A stretch of DNA of 64,000 bases. Source: Falciphora oryzae. Its lineage: Eukaryota; Ascomycota; Sordariomycetes; Magnaporthales; Magnaporthaceae. The notes beneath the pieces are model-generated. The model did not search any database. It was not told where the DNA came from and worked only from the letters and a program-made list of their open reading frames with translations. A program made the position numbers and the translations under genes. Of the stretch, positions 1-10,933 are shown one piece after another; positions within the stretch are counted from its first letter, which is position 1, and each line of letters starts with the position of its first letter. The DNA lies in assembly GCA_000733355.1 (NCBI GenBank), contig JNVV01000005.1, positions 1,223,311 to 1,287,310 on the forward strand, written 5' to 3'.

Positions 1-1539
1 TTTTTTCGGCTACAAAGCAAGGAGGCAGTCTCGCTGTCTATCTACCTCCTCCTCGGAAGCTTTATGTTTTTTGTATGCCTCCGGCGCTGGCTCTGCTTTG
101 CCCGTGTGGCGCAAATATTTGTGGCTGACGGCTGGACCGTATGATCTCATGTTTTGGTCCAGCCTCCTCCGACCATTACGCCGACGGCCATCCAAAGGGC
201 CAGCAGATGAGGTTCCCCAGATGGACGGCATCTGTCTCTATACTGGCCGACAACTGGGCACGTCGTCAAACATTTGACGCATCGGCTTGGCGCGAGTCAA
301 TCTTGATACCAGTTTTGTCCCCCGGCGGTACCTGGCCCGAGCACTACGGTTCCCTGTGGGATCCCCAATCGTGGGGACCGGCTTGAATCAAACATTTTTC
401 GTTTCAATGTCTGGTAAGCATAACCGAAGGGCAGCCCTCGACGTGCACGATGCCACCCCTTAAATTGCCCACACCTTCTCTCATAGGCATTCCGCAAACT
501 GGATGGCACGGTGGTATGCCTACAGGCTTCCCCGCTAACCGAAAGACGCTGCGGCCAAGCCGCTTTCTCACACAAGACCCATCTGTTGATGTTGGCGAGA
601 TGCGGTTCTGTGCCAAGCTTCTGTTTCCCCGAGTCGCTCGAGGATCGTGTACAAGCGGGCACCCTGGAGCTTAGCATCGCCGATGCGGTCTTGGCGAGGC
701 TTAGCAACCAAGACGCCCGGTCCTCCTCCCCAAGCCCCTAGATACTGAGCGAGCGGGAAATCATGGAGGGGCCTTGCCTGCGACCCTGCCTGCGAGGTAT
801 AAACTTGGCTGTAGAGTGTGGCGCGCACATGGCTGAAGAGGTGAAGACAAGGCAAAAGGAGAGGCCGGCGTCTGACACCTTGCGCGCCAACACCCAGACG
901 CGGCACCTTTGAGCTCGCAAACCTTTGCCGCGCCAGAGTTTGCACCGCTGCTACCTTCATGGATAAGTATCCAGCCAGGTGGAACGCTGCAATAAGAAAA
1001 CAAGCCTAGATAGAAGCTTAAGGATCGAAAGAATGAAGCAGGCCCGCTCGGCTGGCTCCGGGCACGACTCGGCCAGAAGATTATTTTTGGTAGAAAACTG
1101 CACGATCCATCTCAACGTGTCTCGTGCCTGAATTTTGACGGCTTCATGGCAGCCCCTGGGGAACTTCAGGAGGGTCTTGGGGCTCGGCTCTGGGACATGG
1201 GACTGCTGTCCATGCAGCCGGGGATCTGGTAACGTTGTGGACAGTGATCACAGCCTCTCTGGATAGTGACGTACGGGTGGACTCCGTAGTATCGATAGAT
1301 GCCTCCTAGATCTATATAATGAGAGTCTCGCACCTCGCCAACACATCCTTTTTTCTCCTTTCTCCATCCTCTGGATTACCAAGCCTCCAACCCCCTTTCT
1401 TTTCCTTTTGTCTTTTCCTTCTGTCAGTCTCCTTGTGTCATATCCTTTAGCGGACATTTCCATCTGATCACTTTCGCCTTATCCGTCTTCTTCTTTCCCT
1501 CGCAACTCTCGCTCCCAGCAAATCCCACCGACAGACAAG
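1..1539. other. No convincing gene; putative promoter of the 1540 stub
   Basis: Open frames here overlap on both strands and have no domain, signal peptide or splice structure I trust. A TATA-like box (TATATAAT, 1313-1320) and a pyrimidine-rich stretch from about 1345 to 1535 precede the ATG at 1540, which is the normal layout of an ascomycete promoter and 5' leader. Confidence 0.5.
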
Positions 1540-1647
1540 ATGCAGCTCCTCAACCTTGTCAAGCTCATGGTCGTCGTCGCCTGCGCCGACGCGCCGAATT
1601 ATGTAGAGCCGGGGAGGGACCTACGATACATATCACCTTGCCCATAA
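1540..1647 (+). CDS. Signal-peptide stub, probable remnant or first exon of a small secreted protein
   Basis: The ATG at 1540 follows a pyrimidine-rich leader and a TATA box 220 bp upstream. The first residues (MQLLNLVKLMVVVACADA) look like a cleavable secretion signal, but the frame stops after 35 codons. A GT follows the AAT TAT codons, so this could instead be a first exon spliced to coding-like sequence further down; the frame ending at 2231 contains the cysteine-rich run DCFQGPCSGACVCGYDGG. I could not find a splice pair joining them. The alternative is a secreted-protein gene whose body was lost. The function is unknown. Confidence 0.25.
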   Translation: MQLLNLVKLMVVVACADAPNYVEPGRDLRYISPCP

Positions 1648-2281
1648 TGCCCATGATATCGCTCCGTGGCCAGCTGCAGTCAGCAATTCGTATCCACGAG
1701 GCACAGAAGCTAATTGCCTAGGCTGCGAGCAGGCAGGACCGTTGAGAGGGCGTGAGCAGCCAAGTGGGTTGGGTTACATTGGAGGCTGTGGTTCGACATG
1801 CAAGGCACTTTTCCCGTCGTGCCGTTCTGGCTTTCTCATTTGTTGTGTCCGCCACATCGTCGCCATATTGAGGGTCAAGATTGATTACGTGCCACGGACC
1901 GTGCCCCCGCTCTTAGGCGCCTCCGCGAATTGCAGTAACACGAGTGTCGGGTTTCGTGCTGGGCGCTCGAGCGAATGATGTGCCCTTTATCGGGGCAATT
2001 GTGGGGCAGGCAGTGAATAAGAATGATGTCGCACCTGATATCCATTGGCTAATCAGTCTTGTGAGTCCCCAAGCCAGTGATGACTGCTTCCAGGGACCTT
2101 GCAGCGGTGCGTGTGTTTGTGGGTACGATGGCGGGCTACCAGCGAAAGAAGTGATGGAGCAAGAAGGGAGACGTGCGGACCGAGTCCGAGACACATTCTT
2201 CGCTTCGCTTCACGCCTGGATCAAGAAGTAAGGGACAACGCTAGAGTATACTCAACTTCTCAGCTGGTGACTACCTGGGTA
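1648..2281. other. Weak coding-like remnant
   Basis: A plus-strand frame open from about 1944 to 2231 holds a cysteine-rich segment and ends in a basic tail (HAWIKK). It has no ATG of its own at the left end and no clear acceptor site. It may be a later exon of the 1540 gene or a relic. Nothing else is supported here. Confidence 0.2.
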
Positions 2282-3028
2282 TTATTCACATTCCTCCCAG
2301 TATGGCGAGACTGGCCGTTCTTCCGCATACTGCTCTGCAACATCCTCGAGTTCTATGCCCATCTTGAACGCCACACGCTTTGGCACATCTCGGCTCGTCC
2401 CCGCCGGCGTCGTCCTTGGTATTCTCCTTAGGATTCCCTTCACCTCTGCCGTTTTTACCCCCGGCCCTAGACTCGCAGACGCTGCGGCCTCATGCCTATC
2501 TGACCCGGCCTTGTCTGCCCCGGCCGGAGCTATCACCGCCCGCCTGCTGGGGAACGCCAGCGGCGCAACAGCCGCCGTCGACGCGCAGCACCGAGGCGGG
2601 CCCTTCCTGGAGCTCAAGCCGCTCGCGTCCTCGGTCCACTCGCGGCCCTCGTCGTGGATGTGGTACAGCGCGTGCAGGTCTCCAGACATGGGCTGTCTCG
2701 CTAGGGGCCGATGTCGACACGGCTTTCGCGGGTACGGTATCGCGAGTGCGAGCCTTGGGGGAGCTCTATCTCTGGTGGTGTGTTGTTCTGTTGCTGGATG
2801 CCGAGGCTTGGCTTCCGTCCCTGATGTTGGGATCATGACCCAGGACAGCTCGGCTTCCCCTGTGGCCGCGTGGGTGCTCCGCCACCCGTTGGGGTCGTAG
2901 AAGCTGACCGGGCATGGGATGCACTTTTTGGCTGGTTTGGCCCGGTCGAGATAGCGGATGGGTGGTTGGGCATCAAAAAGTGACTGCGTATGCCCCTCGG
3001 GTCCGTTAAAGGGGAAGATGAGAGCCAT
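2282..3028 (-). CDS. Hypothetical protein, 248 aa
   Basis: A single open frame of 248 codons starts at the ATG at 3028. I do not recognise a domain. The N-terminal third (containing KKCIPCPVSFYDPNGWRS) and the C-terminal 50 residues (KGILRRIPRT... ending EERPVSPYWEECE) have a protein-like composition with acidic and basic clusters. The middle is low in complexity and rich in Ala, Pro and Ser. A 181-codon frame on the plus strand overlaps it; the minus frame looks more natural because its aromatic and charged residues are better spread. No signal peptide or membrane segment is visible. It could be a non-coding open frame in GC-rich DNA. Confidence 0.35.
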   Translation of the reverse strand: MALIFPFNGPEGHTQSLFDAQPPIRYLDRAKPAKKCIPCPVSFYDPNGWRSTHAATGEAELSWVMIPTSGTEAKPRHPATEQHTTRDRAPPRLALAIPYPRKPCRHRPLARQPMSGDLHALYHIHDEGREWTEDASGLSSRKGPPRCCASTAAVAPLAFPSRRAVIAPAGADKAGSDRHEAAASASLGPGVKTAEVKGILRRIPRTTPAGTSRDVPKRVAFKMGIELEDVAEQYAEERPVSPYWEECE

Positions 3029-3184
3029 TGGTGGGATAGAGAGTGATTACTGGATAGAATCGAAGCCTCGCTGTGATATCAGCCAAGTGTGTGCATATCA
3101 TAAGCAATGATTTGCAAAAGAAATCTCCTAAGGCCGGCCCCCCGGAAACGAGCCTGATTGCTGATTTTATAAGGCGATATATGA

Positions 3185-3660
3185 TTACAAATGGGCGGCA
3201 GAGGGTCTTGTCGGCGGATGACCATCAGACGTGAGCACTAGACGGCGGGTGACGACGACTCGCCCGAAGATTCCCGAGTTTGTGCAATTCGTTGTGCTCT
3301 CCGAGACAATATCGGAAATTAGACTAACTTTGGACTTCGGCACCGAAGGACCGCAGTCCTTCCATGCCTCCGCCAGTTGGTAATGATTGTCTGGCTCTTG
3401 GAGGCACCCGCGAATGAGAGCTATAAATGGGATGAATAGGAGACCGATGCTCAAAAAGGGGCCTCTGATATCATCCTGCAGAGAATTATGCGTCAGGTGC
3501 AGAGAAATCTTCAAAGTTTGCTTGACAGTTGCCCCGACCGCGAACGCCGATGTTGGGTTGGTCAGGCTGGCAGAAGCTTGGGATGAAAAGGGGCTGATTT
3601 TTTTCTGTCAGATTGACAAGCAAATTGGAATCCCAGTCACGGCCCGTAATAGGATAAAGA
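3185..3660 (-). other. Coding-like fragments of an unknown gene, possibly decayed
   Basis: Two adjacent minus-strand frames look protein-like. The first, from about 3660, carries the motif MAFGLYPITGRDWDSNLLV. The second holds a hydrophobic stretch followed by CLQEPDNHYQLAEAWKDCG. Between them lies a sequence that resembles a 51-bp intron (GTCAAG...CTGACG...CTGCAG), but joining across it creates a stop codon, so the exon structure does not close. This may be a broken membrane-protein gene or chance open frames. Confidence 0.2.
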
Positions 3661-3979
3661 CCGAAGGCCATCTGATGATCACATGTAAGAATATTTTTCA
3701 CTCCGGAAGTACATTCTGATAAGACTGACTATTCTTGACACGGAAGCTTTCCACGCAAACTAAAACCTAGAGCAAACGGAACATGAGAAAAACATCAAGG
3801 CGCGAGCTTTTCGGGGTGAAAGTGAGAGAATATGGTGTGTAGTTCCAGACAATCTCATCGGAACCAGGAGACGAAGAAATAAAACCAAAACCGAACCAAG
3901 ATAAAAGAAAATGATAACTACCAAAAACTCAAGAAAGCTCCAGATCCCCAACCTTCATGACCACCATTAAGGTGACAGC

Positions 3980-4374
3980 TCAAAAGCATCTAGTGAAACA
4001 CTGACCACACTCGTCCTGACTGTTGCACTGCGCGTTTTTGATGGCCGCTGCGGCGGCGGCGGCCGTGTCCGGTTCGGCAGCTGCCGCGTCCGGCTCGGCT
4101 GTCGCTTCTTTGTAGGCCTTGCGCTGCGCCTTGCCGTTTTTGCCGTTGTTTTTGTTGGGATTATTGTTGATATCTTGGGAATATTACTACGCCGCCCCAC
4201 CGAGGTTAGCAGACTTCCCATCGGGATGAAGGAAGGGGCTATCACATGCCTTTTCTGAAGATCCTGCTTAAAGGGAGACAGGATGTTGGGCACGGAGCCT
4301 TCTTCGGCTGGCATGGCTAGGACGCCACAGGCGGGGACGATGAGGATGAGTGCGAGATGGGAAGTGATCTGCAT
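3980..4374 (-). CDS. Small secreted cysteine-rich protein (effector-like), frame unresolved at the intron
   Basis: The first exon starts at 4374 with a clear secretion signal (MQITSHLALILIVPACGVLA) and continues to a Lys-Arg pair that could be a Kex2 site. Downstream, a second frame reads an Asn/Lys/Ala-rich linker and ends in a cysteine cluster (CNSQDECGQCFTRCF, stop at 3980-3982). Between them is a 59-bp intron-like segment (GTGATA ... CTGCTAAC ... GTAG) with a good branch point, but splicing it puts TAA immediately after the junction. Either another donor is used, there is a sequence error, or the gene is broken. A TATA box (4579-4586) sits about 205 bp upstream. Function is unknown; size, signal and cysteines resemble secreted effectors. 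Confidence 0.5.
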
Positions 4375-4578
4375 GATGCGGATATTTCGAGAAGTTGGGG
4401 ATAAAGAAGGTGTTTGGTGGGTGGAGGATTGTATAAGATGTATTTCTGTGAGTGGATGGGGCTAGGCTTGGTTCGTGGTCCGGCACTGGAATGTGATGTG
4501 AAGAGATGCTTGATGGCCGAAGATGAGAAGGCTGATTTGGAGGTTCTCATGTGTCTAAAATTCTGGAGATGCCATGCG

Positions 4579-4586
4579 TTTTTATA
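4579..4586 (-). promoter_or_regulatory. TATA box of the small secreted protein gene
   Basis: TATAAAAA on the minus strand, about 205 bp upstream of the ATG at 4374, is a canonical core promoter element at a distance seen for several other genes in this window. Confidence 0.5.
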
Positions 4587-5824
4587 GATGGAGACTCGAC
4601 TAGAGAGCACCGAGGGATCTCTACCACAGCACCCGCATCCTTGTTCCCATACACCCCTTGATGAGAAGAGCATAGAAGTGATCCCATCTGCCAGTCAAAA
4701 TACAAGTGTCGTCAGCTGTATTCGCAAGCGGAGCGGGAAGATCGATGAGATCTGATCCGAATAGTATGGATGGGATCTATAGACGAATAAACCGCGCCGG
4801 CGGGAGCCACTAGAATCTCCGTCGCGTTTCTAAGGGAGTTCCCGCGCTTGAGTCTGATGGCTGGCGGCGGCTGGCTTCTTCAGAACCTTGATTAACTCCG
4901 GGCTCCTGGGCGGGGGGACGGTTCGTTTAATGCAGCCAGTGAGTAGTAATAATTTGCAAACAGCCCAAATTCCATCTTCGGCAGGTGTCGAAGCGGATCG
5001 AATCTGGTGCGACCTAGATGAAGAGGGCGGGGAGGTGCCGAGAGAAGGCCCCCAGCACAAAAGACGACTCTATTTGGCGGAAGATCTTCCTAGATCGGTG
5101 GCCACTATAAAAGCTCTTGCAGCAGATAAACACCAGCCCGAGGAGCTGGTACCGACGAGAGCGGTCCGGAAGCCTCGTTCGGCTTGCGTATCGAGGGGCG
5201 GGGTAAGGGTGGGCATATGCCAAGGCCAAAAATAGTAGAGTGTTTGCAGTTGATTTCTGCTTGTCTTCTTCGTCCCATGTTCCTCTTTCACGAGCGTGTG
5301 CTTGACGGGGCGGAAAGTAACGTGTGGGCGGGGGCTGAGAGATCCTTCCATGCCGATCCTCCACGACAAGTGTTGTGGGGTGCATGGGCGCCACGTCGAC
5401 GGAAACCAGATTTTTGAGATCTTGCGGCTTATGTGGGGAACAGGAAAGGAAATAGGAAAGAAAACAGGAAAGAATTGGGGTCGTGAAAGTGCCATCTTCT
5501 GTCCTAAACGGGCCAGGCTGTTCCTTTCTGCGCTACCTTCAGCCACAGCATCACGACCACTACCGCCAGGCGTCCCAGGTTCAAACCTTGAGAACAAATC
5601 TCATGGTTGTTTTGCGCGTCCAATGAGCACAGACGTGATAAACTGACCGCAGGCGGCAGGCCGCCTGCAGGCAGCTGCCACAGCGGCACGTGAGTGTGCC
5701 GTTGGTTGGCCCCGAAGTCAACCCAACAGACCAAAGCCCCTCCTTTCTCCGTTCGCCTCTTCTTCCAACTTCTCCAGGGCTGTCAAGGTTCCGCCATCAA
5801 CCGGCAAACCGTACGAACGAGATC
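4587..5824. other. Intergenic, no gene seen
   Basis: Divergent intergenic region between the small secreted protein gene (minus) and the F-box gene (plus). The open frames here (for example 5070-5597, minus) have no coherent protein features. The last 90 bp before 5825 are pyrimidine-rich, as expected for the F-box gene leader. Confidence 0.5.
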
Positions 5825-7303
5825 ATGGCCACCTTTCCGTCGCTCGCCGGCGAGCTTGTAGCCGAAGTCAGCAAGCACCTCGACCACGGGGATCATGTAA
5901 ACCTCAGCAGCACCTGCAGCCGGTTCCGCGATCTCCTTGCGCGCGACGTCTTCCGGGAGCTCCACCTATCGGACAAGCTCGAGCACTGCGAGCACGTCCT
6001 CGCCCTTGCCCGCAAATACGGCCGCCACACACAGAAGCTGTTCTTCAGCGCTAGTCTTGGGGCCCACGAGGACGACCACGGCGTGAAGGCATTCCCCCGG
6101 CCGGTCCTGCCCGGAGCGGCGGCGGCGCTCCTTTCAGGGGCGTCTGACCCGGACGGCGATGCGGATTCTGGCCAACATCATTATCCGCTCCTTCCCAACC
6201 TCCGCGGCCTGGGCCTCGACATCCAATGCACGTATCAGCCCGGCTCAACAGACCAGCTTTACCGCGTTGACGGTATCCCTCGGTCATACGGTGAACTCTA
6301 CTGCGAGCGCTGGGATCCCGACCCTGATATGGAGCGCGTGCGGGAGCTCGAAGGCGGCCACGCGTGGCACGCCCTGCTCACCGAGGTCTGGGCCGCCGCG
6401 TCGGCCAACCAGACGATACGGGAGGTCACAGTTGACAAGTACCACCCCGCATGCACATCGGCCTCGAGGACGGACGAGTACAGCGCCTTCGTCGGGCGTC
6501 TCGAGTCGCTGAGCCTCGTCTTTTCGGGGATGACCGGCCGCGGCCTCGGCTGCCATGTGAACAGGGCCCCAAGCTTCCATGCCTACGTGTGCGCTTCGCT
6601 GGACGACACCTTCTTCAAACATGCCCGGTCGCTGCGCAGGCTGAGAATCGAATCCAAGGAGTGGGCGTGCTTTGGAAAGGACCCCGACTACCTCGAGAAC
6701 CCGGCCACCCTAGACCTCTCGGCAAACATGCCGCTCCTCGACAGCCTGGAGCTGCGGGGCTACCTCATCACCCAGGGGTTGGCCGATTCTTTGCTCGGAG
6801 GCCACAACAAGCTAAAGTCGATAAAGTTGACCAACTGTCTCGCCGAAGGACAATACTACAAATACAGACACAAGAGAAACGCCGATGGTTACCCCTGGGC
6901 AGGAGACAAGTGGGGAGAGGAGTTCCCGGGGCCAGTCGTCAACTGGGGAGAGTTTCTTGAACAGCTATCCGCTGGCAACTTCCAGCGCCTGTGCCAGTTC
7001 GACATCGGCCATCCGGACCGCCGCTTGGGGGAGGCACCCTTTTCGTATGCGGCTGTATCTGGTACAGAGGAGCATGAGTATGATTTACGGCCAGATTCTA
7101 AGGTGATGAAGGCTCGCAGGTTGCTGCACAAGGAACCGAGTCGACTGGTATTTGAGTACTACCTCAATCTTAAGGGGCACGGCACCATTGCCAAGGATAC
7201 TGACACCAACTCCAAGGCCTTCCTGATCGGTGACGATCAGAGGGCCTATGACGAGTTGGAGGGAATCATGGCCGAAAACCGACGCAGATGCAGCGAGCTT
7301 TGA
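5825..7303 (+). CDS. F-box domain protein, 492 aa
   Basis: Intronless gene. The start at 5825 puts an F-box at residues 3-45 (FPSLAGELVAEVSKHL, then the CSRFRDL motif typical of its second half). Another 45 codons are open upstream, but an F-box usually sits at the very N terminus of this fungal family and the upstream part is leader-like. The remainder has weak leucine-rich character (LDLSANMPLLDSLELRGYL) and no recognisable WD40 domain. Known F-box proteins link Skp1-Cul1 ubiquitin ligases to substrates through the C-terminal part; the substrate cannot be inferred. No stops or frame breaks. Confidence 0.85.
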   Translation: MATFPSLAGELVAEVSKHLDHGDHVNLSSTCSRFRDLLARDVFRELHLSDKLEHCEHVLALARKYGRHTQKLFFSASLGAHEDDHGVKAFPRPVLPGAAAALLSGASDPDGDADSGQHHYPLLPNLRGLGLDIQCTYQPGSTDQLYRVDGIPRSYGELYCERWDPDPDMERVRELEGGHAWHALLTEVWAAASANQTIREVTVDKYHPACTSASRTDEYSAFVGRLESLSLVFSGMTGRGLGCHVNRAPSFHAYVCASLDDTFFKHARSLRRLRIESKEWACFGKDPDYLENPATLDLSANMPLLDSLELRGYLITQGLADSLLGGHNKLKSIKLTNCLAEGQYYKYRHKRNADGYPWAGDKWGEEFPGPVVNWGEFLEQLSAGNFQRLCQFDIGHPDRRLGEAPFSYAAVSGTEEHEYDLRPDSKVMKARRLLHKEPSRLVFEYYLNLKGHGTIAKDTDTNSKAFLIGDDQRAYDELEGIMAENRRRCSEL

Positions 7304-10300
7304 AGCCAGTGGGTACCTGTTAGTTCTCCTACCAAGCATCACAGGCGCTGAATAGAATAACTTCTGGTGGTGGTGTTATTTTTCAACGACAATGATATCC
7401 CGAATGGATTGACACGGTGTGAGCGCCAATAATAACCTGCTGTTGGGGTTTCCAACCGACGCAGTCGCTTTTTTTCTTGTTGGCAGGTGCGAGGTGCCAA
7501 CTTTTTTGTCGTGCTCGAGCCTGGGTGCCTCATCAGGCCTGGGCCCATGCGTGATGCTGGGGACTTCACCAGAGGCCTCGTCGTCCGAACCACTTGCAAA
7601 AGAATGACACAGGCAGTATCCATATTTCCTGCTTCTTGCCTGCCGATCAATGCTGAGCGGGTAGGTAGACCCAGCAGGTTCCGACGAGTTATCTCGGCAG
7701 ACAAGGCAGAAAAAACCCCGTGACCCACGCGATGGTGCAAGATCTCGGAGCGGGATCTGGCTGTGACATCACATCTCAATGTAACTTGCGCTGTGCTGGT
7801 GCCGAAGGCCAAACCGGCCACTCGCACGTCCGGGAAGCGAAGCAGGAGGAAGGCCTGAAAAGCTGTTTGGGTATTCGGCTATCCGGCACGAAGTGAAGCT
7901 GGGCACATTACCCTCGCGGGACACCGAATGCCAGATGCTGCATGCAAGAGGGGACGCGGGCAATTTGCAGAAAATACAGGATCCTTCAGCCCCGTGGGGT
8001 GTGTGAGGGGCGATGATATGGATGGTTTGCTGGGCGTCGGAGTCGGCGATCCTCCTTTGCTCGAGAGGGCATCAGTGCAACGGAAGCAGCCAGCAGCGCT
8101 TCCTGGGAAATGAACATTCTCTGGAGGTGGCGGAGCGATTGCAAAAGCCCTTGCTCATTCCCGGGTGCCGTCGCACTGCCACGGAAAGTCAATCGACTTG
8201 TCGATTCCCGAAACTCTGGGGAAGCGGGCAGCGGCGCGGACACTAAAGCTGAGGGCGAAAAGGGGCGCAGCACGCAGAGCACAGACGTGCCCGAGGAAAA
8301 AACGCCTAGCTGAGGTGGTTTGTCTCTGGGCTGAATGCGTGGCGAAACCGCGAACAAAAATCTCGAACGGTCTCAAGGCGAATTCGCAGCCAGGTGGACG
8401 TCTTCAATTGCAAGCGAGCACGAAGAAGCATCGAGGCGAGAAGAGGAGTTCGTCACCTTGTGTCACAAAAAGGGAGGTAAACGGTAAACTGGGCAATACC
8501 CGGCCCCTGGTATCGGCCCCGCCTTCGCCCCTTACACCGACCAGCAATTGACGGCGGAGGGGCTGGTTCGTTCGGCTTTCGGCACAGGTCAGGATTGGTG
8601 ATTGGGTCACATGGAGAGTGTTGGAACCAGCCTTTTCTGGCTGTCTTTCGCGATGCATGGTGACGCACGCCGTACTCTTTTGGGGAACACACCAAGGAAT
8701 GGATTTGGTTGTTGCCTGTGTGTAGAATCATCTCCAATGTAACCGCGATGCTGACAGTGTGACAGTGAAGTTGGTGGGATTCACGAATTGATCGACGTGA
8801 TTCTCCTGACGTGAGCTCGCACTTCCCATGCCTCCCCCTCGCCGCACTGAAACAGCCTCGGGCTCCGCCTCTCAGCTGGAAGCGAGTGGCGCTTTTGCGG
8901 CTGCTGCCGCGGCCCCTGAAGACCAATGCGCTACGAGCGAGCCCTGCAAGTCTGGGCTTCAGCTTGGATTGCCTGCCGATAACGCTGGACAGGCTGCGGC
9001 TGGTGGCGAGAGGCTCATCGACCACTGGGGCATCACAGGCGCGGGGAACGCACCACCAGACACGTTGGATGCATCAATCAATTTATCAATTTAACGAATG
9101 AAGAAGGGCTGTTGTTGCACTATCCACTCCAATGCCAGATGTGGAAGAATGGCACAACTTCCCCGCGTTCCCTGCCATCTAAGATTTCCGTTCCCCACAG
9201 GCAAAAAGGTTCGAGAGAGGTCGAACAGGGAGGGGGCCAGTTTGGGCCGGGACCTGGGTCGCGTCTTCGGTTAAATATTCGGCGAGGTGTTGCTAGCGTG
9301 TTTGTTGGGACTGCGTGTGGATGGATATGCAGGGCGCGGGATTTATTCTCACGACGCGCCCAGTCTTTCTGATTGCATTCAGCAAACGCAAAGGCCTCAA
9401 AGGTTCACAGCTGCCTGCGGGTGGACGCGTGGGCGGTAGATGGGATGAATCACCCGCATCCGTGGACGCATGGAAATGCCTGCCGCAGAAGCCACAAAGC
9501 TGGCCATGACAGCTGCCGAGCCACATCTCCTGCAGATCGTCTTCCATCTGCCTTCGAAGAAGAATCCTGGATGCCGTGGTTCGCGTGGGAAAAGGCCAGG
9601 CAGGCAATTGGCAGTCCTTCCCCACCGGATGATGTCTGCTGTGATGCATGTACTTCAGCATGCATGCGGGTAGGCAGCCTCCATCTTATCCACCTCGTCT
9701 TCCATTTGCAGAGGACAGCACTGGCAGCACAACATTCATAATCCCTGCCGCGGCCCACCCACCCAGACAACCCGACCCCCAGGGCGATCCCACCAGGCCG
9801 GAGACAGGCCCAATTGGGGGTTGCGTCTCCTGGTACTCTGACAGCGGGCTCGCTCGCCCCCTTATTACGCTGTGAACGCTGCGAGGTCCTGTGACGCCAC
9901 GCCGTTGCTCTATTCGCTGCGTCTCGACATTTGGGCTCCTCCCAATCCTCCACCGGGTCCCAAAAGCGGAATGGCCTGCCGCAACGTACAAAAAGTCATT
10001 GCGCTTCCACATCCACCATCCCCGCCGCTCCGTCATTTCCGATCTCTTCTATTTGTGCGTGGACCCCGTGCACCCAATCTTCATTAGCAGCGCCTTCTTT
10101 TCTGCCACCTGCGCCTCCTCCATTTTCTGCTGATAGGGCCTCCGAGAAAAGGGAAAGCAATCAAAATTAAGAGACAGCGCTAATCACGGGAAACGCGTTG
10201 TGGGGGAACAAGGGTTGGGACAAGAATCGAAAAAGGAAAAAACCGTAAAGCGTGTTTCTCTCGGACGCCTTCTTTTTTTTTTTTTATTTTTTATTTTCCC

Positions 10301-10510
10301 TTTTCCCTCTTTTGTTTCCTGCCGACGCCCGCTTTGCCACACTGAACCTGAGGCGCGGTTCCCAACCCGCCCATGTTCCGTCCCGCTCCTCGGTCGACGA
10401 GCAGCCAACAGCAACATCAGCAGCAAGGCGCCGCGCTCACCCTCCTCCTCCTCCTCGTCTCGCTCCTCCGCATCGCCCGGCTCCCCTTCCGCCGACGCGC
10501 AACCGCCGCC
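7304..10510. other. 3.2 kb without a supported gene
   Basis: Many overlapping open frames on both strands reflect GC-rich DNA; none has a domain, signal or intron structure. The right end (about 10010-10370) is pyrimidine-rich and includes a long T-rich run near 10270-10305, so it probably holds the promoter and leader of the 10511 gene. I found no tRNA, repeat array or mobile element. Confidence 0.45.
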
Positions 10511-10933
10511 ATGTCGAGCAAGTCGATCCTCCCGAGCTACCAGGACCACCAGGTCGTGTCCTCGGCCGTCGGCGGCCGGCACGGGCGCTGCAGGGACCAC
10601 CACAGCGAGAAGGCGCACTTCCATCACGTCCACCACGCCGCGTCGCCGTCGCGTCGCAAGAAGAGCAGGTGGTGCTGCTACTGCCTGCCGCGCCTGCGCC
10701 ACGTCCTCGTCTTCCTCGTCACGCTGCTCTTCGTCTTCTACGTCACGGGCTGCCTGCACCTGTACAAGCGCATCTCGCTCAAGAAGGACCACGACTCGAT
10801 GCACCTCCAGACCACCACCTGGAACTTCAGGTTCTCGAGGGGCCCGATAGACGTCAGCTTGGGCACGTTCAGGACGTCGAGGGATATGGTCGAGATCAAT
10901 TACCATCCCGAGGCGCAAGCATCGCCATCATGA
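10511..10933 (+). CDS. Small single-pass membrane protein, 140 aa, unknown function
   Basis: I chose the ATG at 10511 because the 46 codons open upstream are low-complexity Gln/Leu/Arg sequence inside the leader. The protein has a His- and basic-rich N-terminal region (EKAHFHHVHHAASPSRRKK), a Cys-rich juxtamembrane motif (WCCYCLP), one transmembrane helix (about residues 68-88, VLVFLVTLLFVFYVTGCLHL) and a 50-residue tail with conserved-looking aromatic residues (TTWNFRFSRGPIDVSLG). The cysteines beside the membrane could be palmitoylated. No domain is recognised. An unusually long (over 3 kb) upstream region belongs to it or is empty. Confidence 0.65.
   Translation: MSSKSILPSYQDHQVVSSAVGGRHGRCRDHHSEKAHFHHVHHAASPSRRKKSRWCCYCLPRLRHVLVFLVTLLFVFYVTGCLHLYKRISLKKDHDSMHLQTTTWNFRFSRGPIDVSLGTFRTSRDMVEINYHPEAQASPS

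Noticed and set aside
2355..2900. 181-codon plus-strand frame with a hydrophobic start
   Set aside because: It overlaps the minus-strand frame at 2282-3028, and its residue composition looks like an antisense shadow.
8453..9025. 190-codon minus-strand frame in the 3.2 kb empty region
   Set aside because: Basic, Ser/Arg-rich composition with no domain, signal or intron; typical of a chance frame in GC-rich DNA.
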